A DNA stretch of 64,000 nucleotides from NCBI GenBank assembly GCA_026874595.1, contig CM049314.1, positions 33,300,229 through 33,364,228 of the forward strand. The letters run 5' to 3'. Position numbers and translations under genes: made by a program. Below, piece after piece: positions 46,901-59,700 of this stretch. The notes under the pieces are model-generated. The model saw only the letters and a program-made list of their open reading frames with translations, had not been told where the DNA came from and did no database searches. Source of the stretch: Sipunculus nudus. Lineage: Eukaryota; Annelida; Sipuncula; Golfingiida; Sipunculidae. Every line of letters starts with the position of its first letter. Position 1 is the stretch's first letter.

Positions 46901-47838
46901 ATGGCTTTATTTGATTACAAGACTCTTAGTGATGCTTTCTGCATTTCTTTTCTTTTAGGTTTTGCAGTTTACCTACCCTGCTGACCCCATTGAATAGCAA
47001 GCTGATAATTAAAACAAATTGGACTTGCATTTTTTACATTTGCATGTTTATAAATCTGATATGAGAGCTCTCCAACCTGATCATGCCTTTTGAATTGTTT
47101 TGGACATTCATAACTGTTACATTCTTTGAAGCAATTGCTACAAGTTTAGTGTCTTAATGGAGGATGTGTGACATGGTAGCCATTTTAGAAATCCTTTTGC
47201 CAGGGCAGTTTCTGTGATTTTTTTAATGATGTTTGGTCCCTTTTAGAGGATGTTTGTTGTTCAATTTCAGACCTGTCAGAAATCCAATATGGCCACCAGG
47301 ACGCCATCTTTAAATTCCTTTAGAACATATTATCTCAAGAACTATTAAAGTGAATGCAGTGGGATGTATATTAATGTAATCTTGCATTGGGTCAAAGATT
47401 TCTGAATAAATATGACCATCATTTATGAAAGCTCAGTACAGTTGGCTTGTATTGAATAAAAATTAATATGGAAGCACCCGTTTCACAATAATTCTTGCAT
47501 GGATTTCCTTGATCTTTTGCTATATTTTGATCTTATATGTGGCCTGTGTGGTATTCCTTTTGAGACTGATAAGTATTGAGCAAGCTGTGGGATTAGTTCC
47601 TGATAGCTCAACAACCAAACATTTTGCCTCAGACCATCATTCACTATGTTTTAACCAGACATATACGATAAGAATTTATGGCAATGTAGAAAGTTTAAAC
47701 AAAATTGGCATATAGGTTCTGCAACAATTTTACTAGAAGTTGTGAATTGTAGCCCATGATGTCGCAGGTCATGCTTAAATCTGAGTGTCATGACCCATGG
47801 GTCACTTGTTATTTCATCCAGATATTTATGTTCTTATT

Positions 47839-47871
<33 letters not shown>

Positions 47872-50800
47872 CTTCCTTGGACCATTGATTTGGGTTTGTC
47901 TGTCTGTCCGTTTGTCCATCAGGTTTTCTTTTCAGTGTGATAACTTTCCTAAAATTTATCCAATTTCATTCAAATTTAGGTCATAGATTGCTCTCATGCT
48001 TACTTTGGCTTGGATTGGTTTCGGAGTGTCTGTCTCACAAGATAATAATACAATATGAGATTTCATTTTTTTTATATAATGAATCAGCACATTTAGTTTC
48101 ACTAATCATCAACAGGTGTTGCTAGTAGTGGACATGAAATACTTGGGTTTTTTTTGCAGTAACTGCCAGGTGCTGCCATCATTTGAGCATGGTTAAAACT
48201 ATTTGTACTTATTCACCACATACTTTAAACTAATCCCGGACTTGAAGGCCAAAGCATGGGACATATTCCTTGAATTTGCTTGTTTTTATTTTATTTGCTA
48301 AGATCATTGATAAAAAGTACACACAAGCTCTCTAGCCACTCTGGTGCACTGCAGACCTTTTGTTTTGACACTCAGATGCACTATGAATTTAATATTTTAT
48401 TCATCTTTATTTTATGTTTTTATGTTAATCAATAAAACTTCTTGCCTAAGTTCTATTTCCAGCAAAAACCATGCTTATTTAATGAGGTCAGAGGTCATCG
48501 CATTTTGGAGGCACCTTGGTGACTTGCAAAAAATCCTATGAATTTTCATGAAACTCATTATACATATTTACCAATAGAGTTTTTCACCTGAATTACCTTC
48601 TCATCAAAATTCATGCATATTTAATGTGGTGGGAGGTCACCAGATACTAGACAGGTGTATTATGCACATTTGCGATGCTCTTGTTTATTTCATCCAGATA
48701 TTTATATTCTTATTTTCACATATTTGTTTAGTTTGATAAAATGTGTAATTTTAGTTCATTCTGATGTGAATAAGGACTTTTTTTTAAATTTTTGTAATTG
48801 TTTAACCACTTCAGTTAATTCAGCACAGGAATTAATTTGATCAATTGTTTATATATCAATGATAAACAAGACTTGTTATAATATTGTGTTTTCACATTGT
48901 ATTCAGCTTATCTAAGGAGTCAAGTCCAGTAAAAAATTGCTTTAATTTCTAATCTTTATATATCTGAAAACTTCCCCTCACATTTTGTGATTATTACTTG
49001 CTAGACCAGACAGTATTGGTCTGGTTGCTTTCACATATCACAAAGATATGGCACTTATCAGTTACTGCAAGATGCCTGATGCAATTTTCCATATCTCTGA
49101 CAGGAATCAGTACCACAGCTTATACATGTGCAATATGCATAACCAGGTAAACTAGATGGAAAAGGTTTCTGGTTTAACATTGATATCAATTTTAATTGTG
49201 AATACAAATATTTACTCCTTGGAAAATGTATATCTTGTTCAGCTTAACTTATGAGTGTAAGTTAGGATTGATAAAAAATCTTGTTAACTGGAATAAAGAC
49301 ACATACTTGTTGGATAGACTTTGGAGTTTTCCCCATAAATGTTTCAAGTTGGAACCCTTAAAGGCAAAACATGATGAAACTTCAGTAGAACCTAAGAGAT
49401 TTGCTCCAGTACTTATGAAGAAAAGGTTTCATTTTCATGTACATTCAAAGAAACTTAAATTCAGTTCAAAGCACCAAATGTAGGATGTTTAGGGACCTTT
49501 GGGACCTGGGTATTCCAGACTAGGACATTTCAGGCAGGCCACTTTGCATGGCAGGACATTTTGTCCAGGACAATATTAGTTTTCCCTAAACAGGGACTTA
49601 TAAAACTGAATGACAGGGGCGTAACCAGTGGGGTGCATGTAATATTGAGGTTAAAACTTTCCAGACTCTGGATAACTGCTGAGAAAATTATAGTTTGTAA
49701 GTAATCCTAAAAACATAAAAATATCAGTCATGTTTACATATATATGTGTGTGTGTGTATGTGTGTGTGCACTCATTGGCCAGCGGGTCTGCTAAACACCC
49801 CCCACAGCCCCTCCCTTAAATCCTGACTACGCCCCTGATTGAAAATAGATTAATAATCTAAAAAAGGCTATTTTTAAATATGCAAAATTTATTCATTAAT
49901 TTTATCAGGAGCTTGAGGAACAGGTGAAGCTGCTGACAGAGGCTCGGGATAATGCACTGATGGCGATGAAGGACCTGAAGTCACAGATCTCCAGCACTGA
50001 CAGCACACAGCAGCAGCAGCTACAGGAGCTGACACAGGAGAAGACACTGCTTGAACAGCAAGTACAGGTGGGTGAATGGTCAGCTTGTCATCTGTACTGT
50101 GGCATCTATAATTGTACATTTAATCTGCACCTAATCTAGGCTAATGAACTTTCAACCATGATGGTAAACTCACTTTGACCAGGTATAAGTATTATAATTA
50201 TAGAGGCCTGGACAGTCGAGGGGTTAATTGCTTGATTCTCTCAGCTGGCTACCTGGTTTCAATCCCTGGTGTGGCTATGATAGTGGGTTGTAGATGCCTG
50301 TCCAAGGTCGGTGGTTTTCTCCGGGTTCTCTGGTTTCCTCTACCCATACAGACTACCCAACGCTACCATCTGAGCCATGGAGAGTACCTCGTATTATTAC
50401 TATTAATTATAATAATTAGTTGTACAATACATATAAAATAGATAAAAGTTTATAAGGTGGTGGTATTCAACCATTTGCAAGCAGCTCCTCTGGCCATGCC
50501 TCAGAAATGCTGTTTTTGTTTTGAAAGTTCTAGAAAGATGGCAAGTGTGTCCTAAGGGGGGAGGGTCATTTTGCATATTACCCCATTAAGATCATCTTTC
50601 TAAAAAAGTTTGATATAAAATACACAGTGTAGTTCACATGAGTAGTTTCATCTAGCTTGTTTGACTATCACAAGGCAAAAAATGAATTTTAATTATGATA
50701 ATCACTACTATATTGAACTTGTTAACTCATTACTCACTGTACCTGTAATGAGATCAAATACAAACTTGCAGCTGTGTTCATGACACATGATACACATCAA

Positions 50801-53800
50801 CATGCCCCACAAAAAAGAAAAGCCAGCTCCCTGGTTTTCAAATGATGGCTTATGAGTCTGTATCTTCAGTGTTTAGAAATTTAAAACCCTACCCCCCTAT
50901 CTGTGATATTAAGCTTTCAAATTTCAAATTAAATCAGGCATGTTTGAAAAGATTGATAAAGTTGATCCTTTAAAGTGAGTTTAGGGTCATGGCCTAGAAA
51001 ATTTGTATTCATGTGCATGTTTATAAAATAAATTATTTTCTGCACATACTTTTAGACCAGAGTAATGCATGGCCTTCCTGTATGAAGGTGTAGGCACGGC
51101 TGGTGCATGTTCTTTTATTTGCTGATAGTTTATAACTGATTTTAATTGCATGATAGAGTAGCAGTTAACTTTGATAATCCATGTTTGACCATAAAATGTC
51201 TAATGGTTATTGTCTCTCAACTCTTTAAAGATATTTCAAAGTCAGACTTGTGACAATATATGGACATTTTAACATGACCATCACCTGCACTTTGCTGTAA
51301 TTAACACAACCCTTCAGTTCAGAATAGTCATCAGAATGACCTGTAGGTTGAGATAATTTTGATGGTATTTTCCATGTTGATGTATGTTTTATGACAATGG
51401 TGATATTCTGTAACTGAACATTTTCGTGGTGTTATATAATCACAGTGGTAATATACCTTAACAGCCATTACGTAAATACTTTTGATGCTGACATCACTTT
51501 GCTGACATCTCAGCTAACCAGTTGATACTTTATTTTGTTTAATTCCTCTTCTAATTGATCTATGATCAAATATTTACCAGGTCATGATTATGTTTGAAAT
51601 GTGGGTAATATGGAGTAGAGTATTATTTTTTTTGTGTCACACATCCTGCTAAATGTAGCAAAACCATTATCAAGAAAACAAGTATCAATTTTAAATCAGA
51701 AGTAAAAATCATCACTAAGAAATTTAAGATTTCAATTGAAAAACAAGTAATTAATGTCTGTCATAGGATTTTAGTCTGCTCTTTTTCCTCTTTTCCTTCC
51801 TCTGTCACAGGAGAAAAATAATATCACCCAGGAGCTGGAGAAAGAGAAGGAAAGTCTTGCAAAAGAACTAGAGGCACTGAAAGATGAAATCAGCAAGAAA
51901 GAGGCAGACTGGCAGAAAATTACAGAAAGTCGTGTTGCAAAATACAAGCAATTACAAGAGCATGCAGCAGGCCTGAAAGAGCTGGCAAAGAAATACAAGC
52001 ATGAGAAAGAAAAGTTAACAGAGGAGCTTGAGCAATCTAAACAGTCTGCTGAAGGCTCTGAGGGACAGCTCCAGGAGCTGGTGAAGAAGCTAGAAACAGA
52101 GAAGAATGATGTCACAGAAGAAAAAGAGCGTATCATCAGTGAAGCAGCACAGTTGAAAGATATACTTAGGCAAATACAGCAAGAAAATGCAAATATTCAA
52201 AATGATTTGAAAGCCAAAGAGGAGGAACTCGGCATTGCAAATGAGCAATTAAAGAAAAAAGAGGAGGAGCTAAAACAACTCCAAGAGACGTCAAGTGCCT
52301 CCCCTGAGAAACTTAAAGAAAAGGATGCTGACATAGAGGAGCTGAAGGAAGCCCTGTTAGAACTGGAAGATAAATACAAGGAGACTAAAGCTAAACTTGA
52401 TGAAACATCAACCATCTCCTCAAGAGAAATCAAAGAGCTGCTGACACAAATTGCAACTTTGGAGGAACGATTGAATGATGCAGAGAGACAGGCTGTGAAA
52501 TGTAAAGAATATCAACAGGACATTGAGAAACTTCAGACAGAGCTGCATCAGCTTCACGGGAATCATACTCAGCTACAGGAGAAGACTGTTTTACTTGAAG
52601 CAGAGAAGGGCAAATTGTCATCAGAATGCAACAATCTCAAGAATTCTCTGGGGTCTGCTCAGGAAAAACTGCAAGACTGGGAGAACATGATTCAGCTGAT
52701 GAAGGATGATCGTGAAAAGTTAGATGCAGAAATTATGGAATATGAACGAAAGGCGGAAGCTCATAGCCATGAAATAGATGAAATGAATGTTTCTTTGCAA
52801 GATGCTCTTGATCAAAAAGAGGCTTTAGAAACAAGGTTACAACAGCATGAAGGAGGCAGTACAACCTCTGCTGAGAAAATGAAAGAAAAAATTGAGGATT
52901 TAAGTTTTAACCTTGATGAAATGAAAGAGAATGTCCAGGCATTAACAGAAGAAAATAAGGATTTGAATGAAAAGATAAAACAGTTGAATGAAGAAATGGA
53001 GATTCTAAATAATGAAAATGAAACCACACAGAATGAGTTGCTGCAAACCAAAGAAGAAAACAAGAGAGCAAAAGAAGAGGTAAAGACTTTACAACAGAAA
53101 CTGGAAAATGCAAAGGAAGCAGCAACTAAAGAAGAAGCTGCTCAGGATACTACAAAATCACCTGAAGAAGATGAAACTGAAAAGAAACTGAGGGAGATGG
53201 AAGATGAAAAGAAACAATGGCTCATTGACAGTCAGGAGTTCAAACGAGAGATAGGTATTGTTATATCTGAGAGGGACAAACTGAGCAAAGAACTACAAGT
53301 AGCAAAAGACCAGATAGAAAGCTTCCGACCAGAGCAAGAACTGCTTGAAAATAAACTGAAAGAATTTTCCTCAGTTAATAAACAGATGAGTACCCTGGGT
53401 AACTCTAACTTAGAACTGCAGGCAAAAGTGGAAGAGCTGCAATCAAAGCTTGAGAGCTCTGAGGGTGAATTAGCTGAAGAACTAAAAGAATTAGAAAGCA
53501 AAAAGAATGTGCTTGAGGCAGAATTACAGGAAAGCAAACAGAGAATAGGGCAGCAAGATGATGCATTAAAAGATTTACAAAACACAAATAATGACTTGGT
53601 TCATGAACTTGAGTCTGTTAAAGAACAAATGGTAAAGAAAGAAGAAGAATTAGAAGTTTTGAGATCTGTTGAATCTGATTTCAAAGAAATGCAGGGCCTT
53701 TCACAGGAGAAGGATGAACAGTTAAATGGCTTGACTAAAGAGAAGAGTGAACTTGAAGAGAAAATTAAGAACCTTGAAACAAAATGTAGTGATTTAGAAA

Positions 53801-56669
53801 GGTGTATAGCTGAAGGTGCAGAAGACCAGGATAAGTCCAGAAAGGAACTTGAAAACATGATGGACCAAATAACGGCTCTGACAAAGACCAATGAACTTCT
53901 TCAGAGCAATATTGAAAGTCTTAATACTGAAAAAGAACAAATTGAAAAAGAACTTGTTCAGGTGAATGAAGCACATGCAGAAATAGAAAAGTCAAATCAA
54001 ACTCTGATAGCCGAGAAAAATGAGCTGCAGACAGTTGTATCTTCACAAAAGGCTGAATTAGAGGGTCTTAATGGAGCTTTGGTGTCTCTGAAAGAAGGGA
54101 CTGATGTCTCAAGCCAAGAACTGGCTTCATTGAAGCAGGAACTGGCACAAACAAAGTCAGAAAAGGAAGCATTGAATGAACAATCTGTCACACTACGTAT
54201 TAGCTATGAAGAGATAGTTAGTAAATTTGAACATGAAAAACAGAATTGTGAGGCTTTATCTGCAGAAAATAAAACTATGTCTGAAAAGATACATTGTCTA
54301 GAGAAAGAAAAAGAAGAAACTGATATCTCAAGGACTGATATGAAGAAAATCATTGAAGAATTAAATGTGAAGTTACAGGAACAGACTAGTCAAAGTGAGA
54401 ATAGTGCAAAACAGCTTGAGGTATATGTAAATAAATCAGAGGTGGAATCGAATGAGAAAGATCAGGTTATTGAAAAATTGAAAGAAGACGTCCATAGTAG
54501 TGAATCTTCATATAAGGAACAGATGGCTAAGCTAGAGAATTCTGTTGAAGAAATATCAGGACAACTTAAGTTATTAACAGAAGAAAGAGATGCCTTGAAG
54601 CAGACTGTTCAGGATTATGAGCAAACCAAGAAAGAACTTAATATAAGCTCAAACCTTCTCACTACGACAAAGGAACAGCTATCTGATGTTACAACTGAGA
54701 AAGAAAGAATGGCTAAAGAACTAGAAAGCATAACACAACAAACTGAACAGTTGACTTCAAATATTGCTAGTTTACAACAGCAGCTTGCATCAGTTGAAAA
54801 GGAGAAAGAAATACTGTCTGAGCAAAATGTATCCATTCAGGACCAACTTAATGTAAGTATTCAAGAAAATACAAGCCTGCAAGAAAAGTTTTCTGTTCTG
54901 GGAGAAGAGCTTTCTGTGGTGAAACAAGAAAAGAATGCATTAACTGAGCAGTTAGCCAAAGATTCAGGTGTTCAAGAAATATTGGAAGAGAAATCACAGG
55001 AACTTGGAAAGGTGCAAGAGCAGTGTAGATCTCTTTCTGCAGAGAATAAATCCCTGAATGATAAAATGTCAGACTTGGAAAGGACTCTTGAGACCATTGA
55101 AAGTAAAAATCAACAGCTGCAAGAGCAAATAAATGCTCTATCACAGGAGAAGAACGATCAGTTAGTAAAACAGAAAGAAACTGAAACCTTATTACAGGAG
55201 TCCCAAAGCAAAGCACAGAGGTTTGAGGAAGAGAAAGATAAATTAACCAAAGACTTGACAGAGAAACTAGAAATGGCAGAAACAATACAGCGGGAGAATG
55301 GAGAGAAAGTAGCCATGCTGCAACAGACAAAAGAGCAGTTAGAGCAGCAACTGTCTCAATTACAAGAAGAATTGCAGAGCAATAAGAGAGAACTGCAAGA
55401 AAAAGATAACCACCTCAAGATGATGGAGCATGAACTTAACAACAGGAGAGAAGAAACATCTGTCGAAAAATCAGCGGTAAGCCCCTTCTTCTCTCCATAA
55501 CATGCACTATTGGTTGTTTCTTCCATGATTTGCTCAAAGGAGGCCATTTTTCTTACTGTGTAACATCCTTATGTATTCTTATCCCATCTGGGCCACATTT
55601 CGAACGCAACTGTTTTGTTAATTTCACCCATGAAAGCTGTGTTTCTATGTGGGTTTATATGTGTGTGAAAATAGTACACATGATTTTGCAAATGTGGTTT
55701 TTCGATGTGTCCATCAGTGTACATACTTGAAAATCACTACAGGAGTGAAATTCATGTGTAGGATCTGCATGAATTCCCATAAAATTACATTCCAGCATTT
55801 ATTTTGGGAAGATCTACTAAATCCACCTTACATTATATATTTCTGCCAGTTAACGCATATACACAAACATGGAAACAGCTTTAGTCTTTATTCTCTTCTT
55901 TTTGTAGCATTTCCTGATTAAGGTCAGAATGCCCTTCAAAACTGCTCTTCCTTTCTGAAATCTTTGTATATACATCTTAATTTACATCTATATGACCATC
56001 TGTCTAGCTTTATATAAATATTAAATCAGTAAGAACATCTTGTAAGGTATAGAACAGAAAAGTCTGCTTATTGTAGGTAGGTGATGTTGGGTTCTTATTT
56101 GATAAAACCATTGATTCAATTTACCAAGCAGTGGAATGTAAGAAGGATGTGATATTACAGCAAGGAAGACATGTATAAAAGAGATCTGACTGACAGCATT
56201 ATTTGTTGATCAAGATATGAATGTAGTGAAGCAGACCCTCTGTCAAATTTTATAATGCACACTTTTTTGGAATTAATAATTTGCATGTAATAATGAAGCT
56301 AATATTCAACTTGTTAATTCACATGCACTCAAATATAATAATTACATCCTTGCTATGCTGCTGTCATGGTCACTCTTGCGTCCACTCGAAAAACACTGAA
56401 AGTTGGACCTCCAATGGTTCAAATGCTTTATTATCACATGGTCACTCTTGCATCCACTCAAAAAAAACACTGAAAGTTAGACCTCCAATGGTTCAAATGC
56501 TTTATTATCACATGGTCACTCTTGCATCCACTCAAAAAAACACTGAAAGTTAGACCTCCAATGGTTCAAATGCTTTATTATCACATTTCACTATTAACTA
56601 ACATGTTATGATGTGTACTTCATATTCTTTCTCCTTCCCACTTTCCTTATTCCATGCTGTCATTCTCTT

Positions 56670-56708
<39 letters not shown>

Positions 56709-59700
56709 ATGAATTGAGTCCACTCTTCCCTTAAGATTCTGCTGAAATATATAAAAAAAATCAAATTTTTAATGGAAATCTAGTTTGTGATATCTTGAAA
56801 GAATTATCTAATAAAGGATTATGCTCATTGTTAATTCTTAATGCCAGCAGGTGGATGATAAAGTTGAGTCACTGAGTCGCAAGGTCAAACAGCTGGAGGA
56901 AGAGGTCAAGGACAAGGAGGATCGCAGCCTGAAATTCAAACAGGTGGCGCTAAAGGCTAAGAAGGAATCAGCAGAAGCTGCGCACAAGGTAAATCATGGT
57001 AACTGGTTTGTGGTAAAAATAAACCAATGGTTTGTATGTACTCTTATACAATGCATGGTTTTGCGTTTTGCCTGATATTTAAGAAGTTTGATCTATGTAG
57101 CCACTCTAATGCTTAAGCAGCATTTAGGGCTGTTATAATTGATAACGTTTTAGTGGATGTGTGTTTTCATGATGCTAATGCATGCACATTGCCAAATCTA
57201 TCTACATGGGTGCAGATCAGTACAAAGAACTGGTATAGACCATTTCCAGTTTGCATTTCTGGAAAAAAAAGTGTCAAAATTTCAAATATTACATTAATAC
57301 CCTTAAAATATCTGGAGATTTGAAATGTCCAATATGTCATGATATAAAGTGACGGTATTTTATTTCTGTTTTCAATTGCTGTCATTAGTTTACTCATATC
57401 CAGGGTTATAGCTAGACAAAATTGAGTGCCAGCTTAATTTATGGACATTGGTAAAGCCAGCATGAGGTGGTCATGGCGGGGGGGTCCCGGTTTGGAATAT
57501 GTAAGCTTTATCTTAGCATTGTTCTATGTGTTAAAACTATTTTTTAATGATTATTTTGGCTCTCGATTGATTTATTTTTATAAACATGCTTATGAGTTAC
57601 AAATTTAATGCAGTTTAGGGTGATAAATAACCAAAGTTTCATTGCTGGTTTTGATGATCTTTAAGATCTTTTGTGCTGGTCAGTGGGTTGCAAATGTCTG
57701 CTTTGTGCCAACCGGCATAAGCCTGTCCTGGTTACCCCAGACAAGGGCTGACTGGCGTGACTATAACCCTGCTCATATCATAAATTGTTTGTGAAATTAT
57801 AAATTTATAACTTTAACAAGGGAAATTAATAATTTATATTATCCATAGTTAACAAAAATAATATCACACAGAAGCAAACATTTTACATAAATTGAAAATT
57901 TTAATCATTTGTAATTGCCAATGATCATGGATGATACTGTTGCCTGGATATGAAAGGACTGAATCAAAATTTATCAGATAATTCTCTCCCCTTAACTTTT
58001 TTGGCAGTGTCAGATTCAAATGTTTTTATCATTAAGTAATGTATTGACCCTGTCTTTGCATTAAAGGCCAAATATAAACTGATCTTCCACCAATGAATAA
58101 GGAACTACAAACTTATATTTATCTGTAACTGGTAAAACGTATTGACTCATATTTATGTCTATGAGCCATTTTTGATTGTGTGGGATACAAAAACCAATTC
58201 TTACATATATAGACACTCACACTCAATACCCATTAATATATTTGTATCCGCCAAAACAAAGTTTTGCGGATACTATGTTTTTGACCGGGTTCCCCTGCCA
58301 CCACCGCCGTATTCCTTTCCGGAGAACTCCGACGAAACTACCGGACCGATTTTTCAGAAACTTGCACCAATTATCGGGTCACATGTGAACTGGAGCCTAA
58401 CCAATTGGCAATGACCTCCGACCTTTCCTCTCTGTTCAGTGTCAATTTGTGCGTCTGTTTCCACACATAAACCCACATCTCGGGAACCGTTTGACCCATC
58501 AGGAAAAATTTTGGTAAAAATGTAGCCCTTTGATAGCTTTATAACATAAACAAAAAATGGTGGTGCCACCTGCAACCATGTTTGCACAGTGTCCATCTGT
58601 TCGTCTGCCTTGGGTTAAAATCACATATCTTTGCAGTGGTTTGACTAATTCACCTGAAATTTGGCATGCGTATACATTCTGGATAGCTTTCTTGATTTTA
58701 TGACAGGTGGCGCCACCTAAATTCACGTTCACGCTGCAGACATCCATGCTTATATCTCTGGACTGGTATGACGCATCTTCCTGAAAATTTGCATTTGTAT
58801 AGAACTCACATAGCTCTTTATCATAGCGTCAATTTGTGCGTCTGTTTCCACACATAAACCCACATCTCGGGAACCGTTTGACCCATCAGGAAAAATTTTG
58901 GTAAAAATGTAGCCCTTGGATAGCTTTATAACATTAACAAAAAATGGTGGTGCCACCTGCAACCATGTTTGCACAGTGTCCATCTGTTCGTCTGCTTTGG
59001 GTTAAAATCACTCATATCTCTGCAGTGGTTTGACTAATTCACCTGAAATTTGGCATGTGTATACATCCTGGATAGCTTTCTTGATTTTATGACAGGTGGC
59101 GCCACCTAAATTCACGTTCACGCTGCAGACATCTATGCTTATATCTCTGGACTGGTATGACGCATCTTCCTGAAAATTTGCATTTGTATAGAACTCACAT
59201 AGCTCTTTATCATTTTTGCACAGCGTCTGCCTGTTTGTCTGCCGTGGATTAAAATCACTCATATCTCGGCAGTGGTTTGACATATCTGCCTAAAATTTTG
59301 CAGGTTTATACATCCTGGACAGCTTCCTGGATTTTATGACAGGTGGCACCACCTAAATTCTAGTTTACGCTGCAGACATCAAAGCTCATATCTCGGGAAG
59401 TTTTTGACTGATTGGGCCAAAATTTTGCATGTGTATAGATCTCACATAGCTCTTTATCATACAGAAAACTGGAGGGGCCACCTGCAACCATTTTTGCACA
59501 GTGTCCGTCTGTTTGTCTGCCGTGGGATAAAATCACTCATATCTCAGCAGTGGTTTGACATATCTGCCTAAAATTTTGCAGGTTTATACATCCTGGACAG
59601 CTTTCTTGATTTTATGACAGGTGGCGCTACCTTCACTCTAGTTTACACTGCAGACATCCAAGCTCATATCTGGGGAACCTTTTGACCTATTGGGCCAAAA

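Noticed and set aside
51771-55547. Many long minus-strand ORFs (up to 160 aa) opposite the giant coiled-coil exon
   Set aside because: They are antisense shadows of Glu/Lys/Gln-rich codons, Ser/Phe/Leu-biased, with no domain features.
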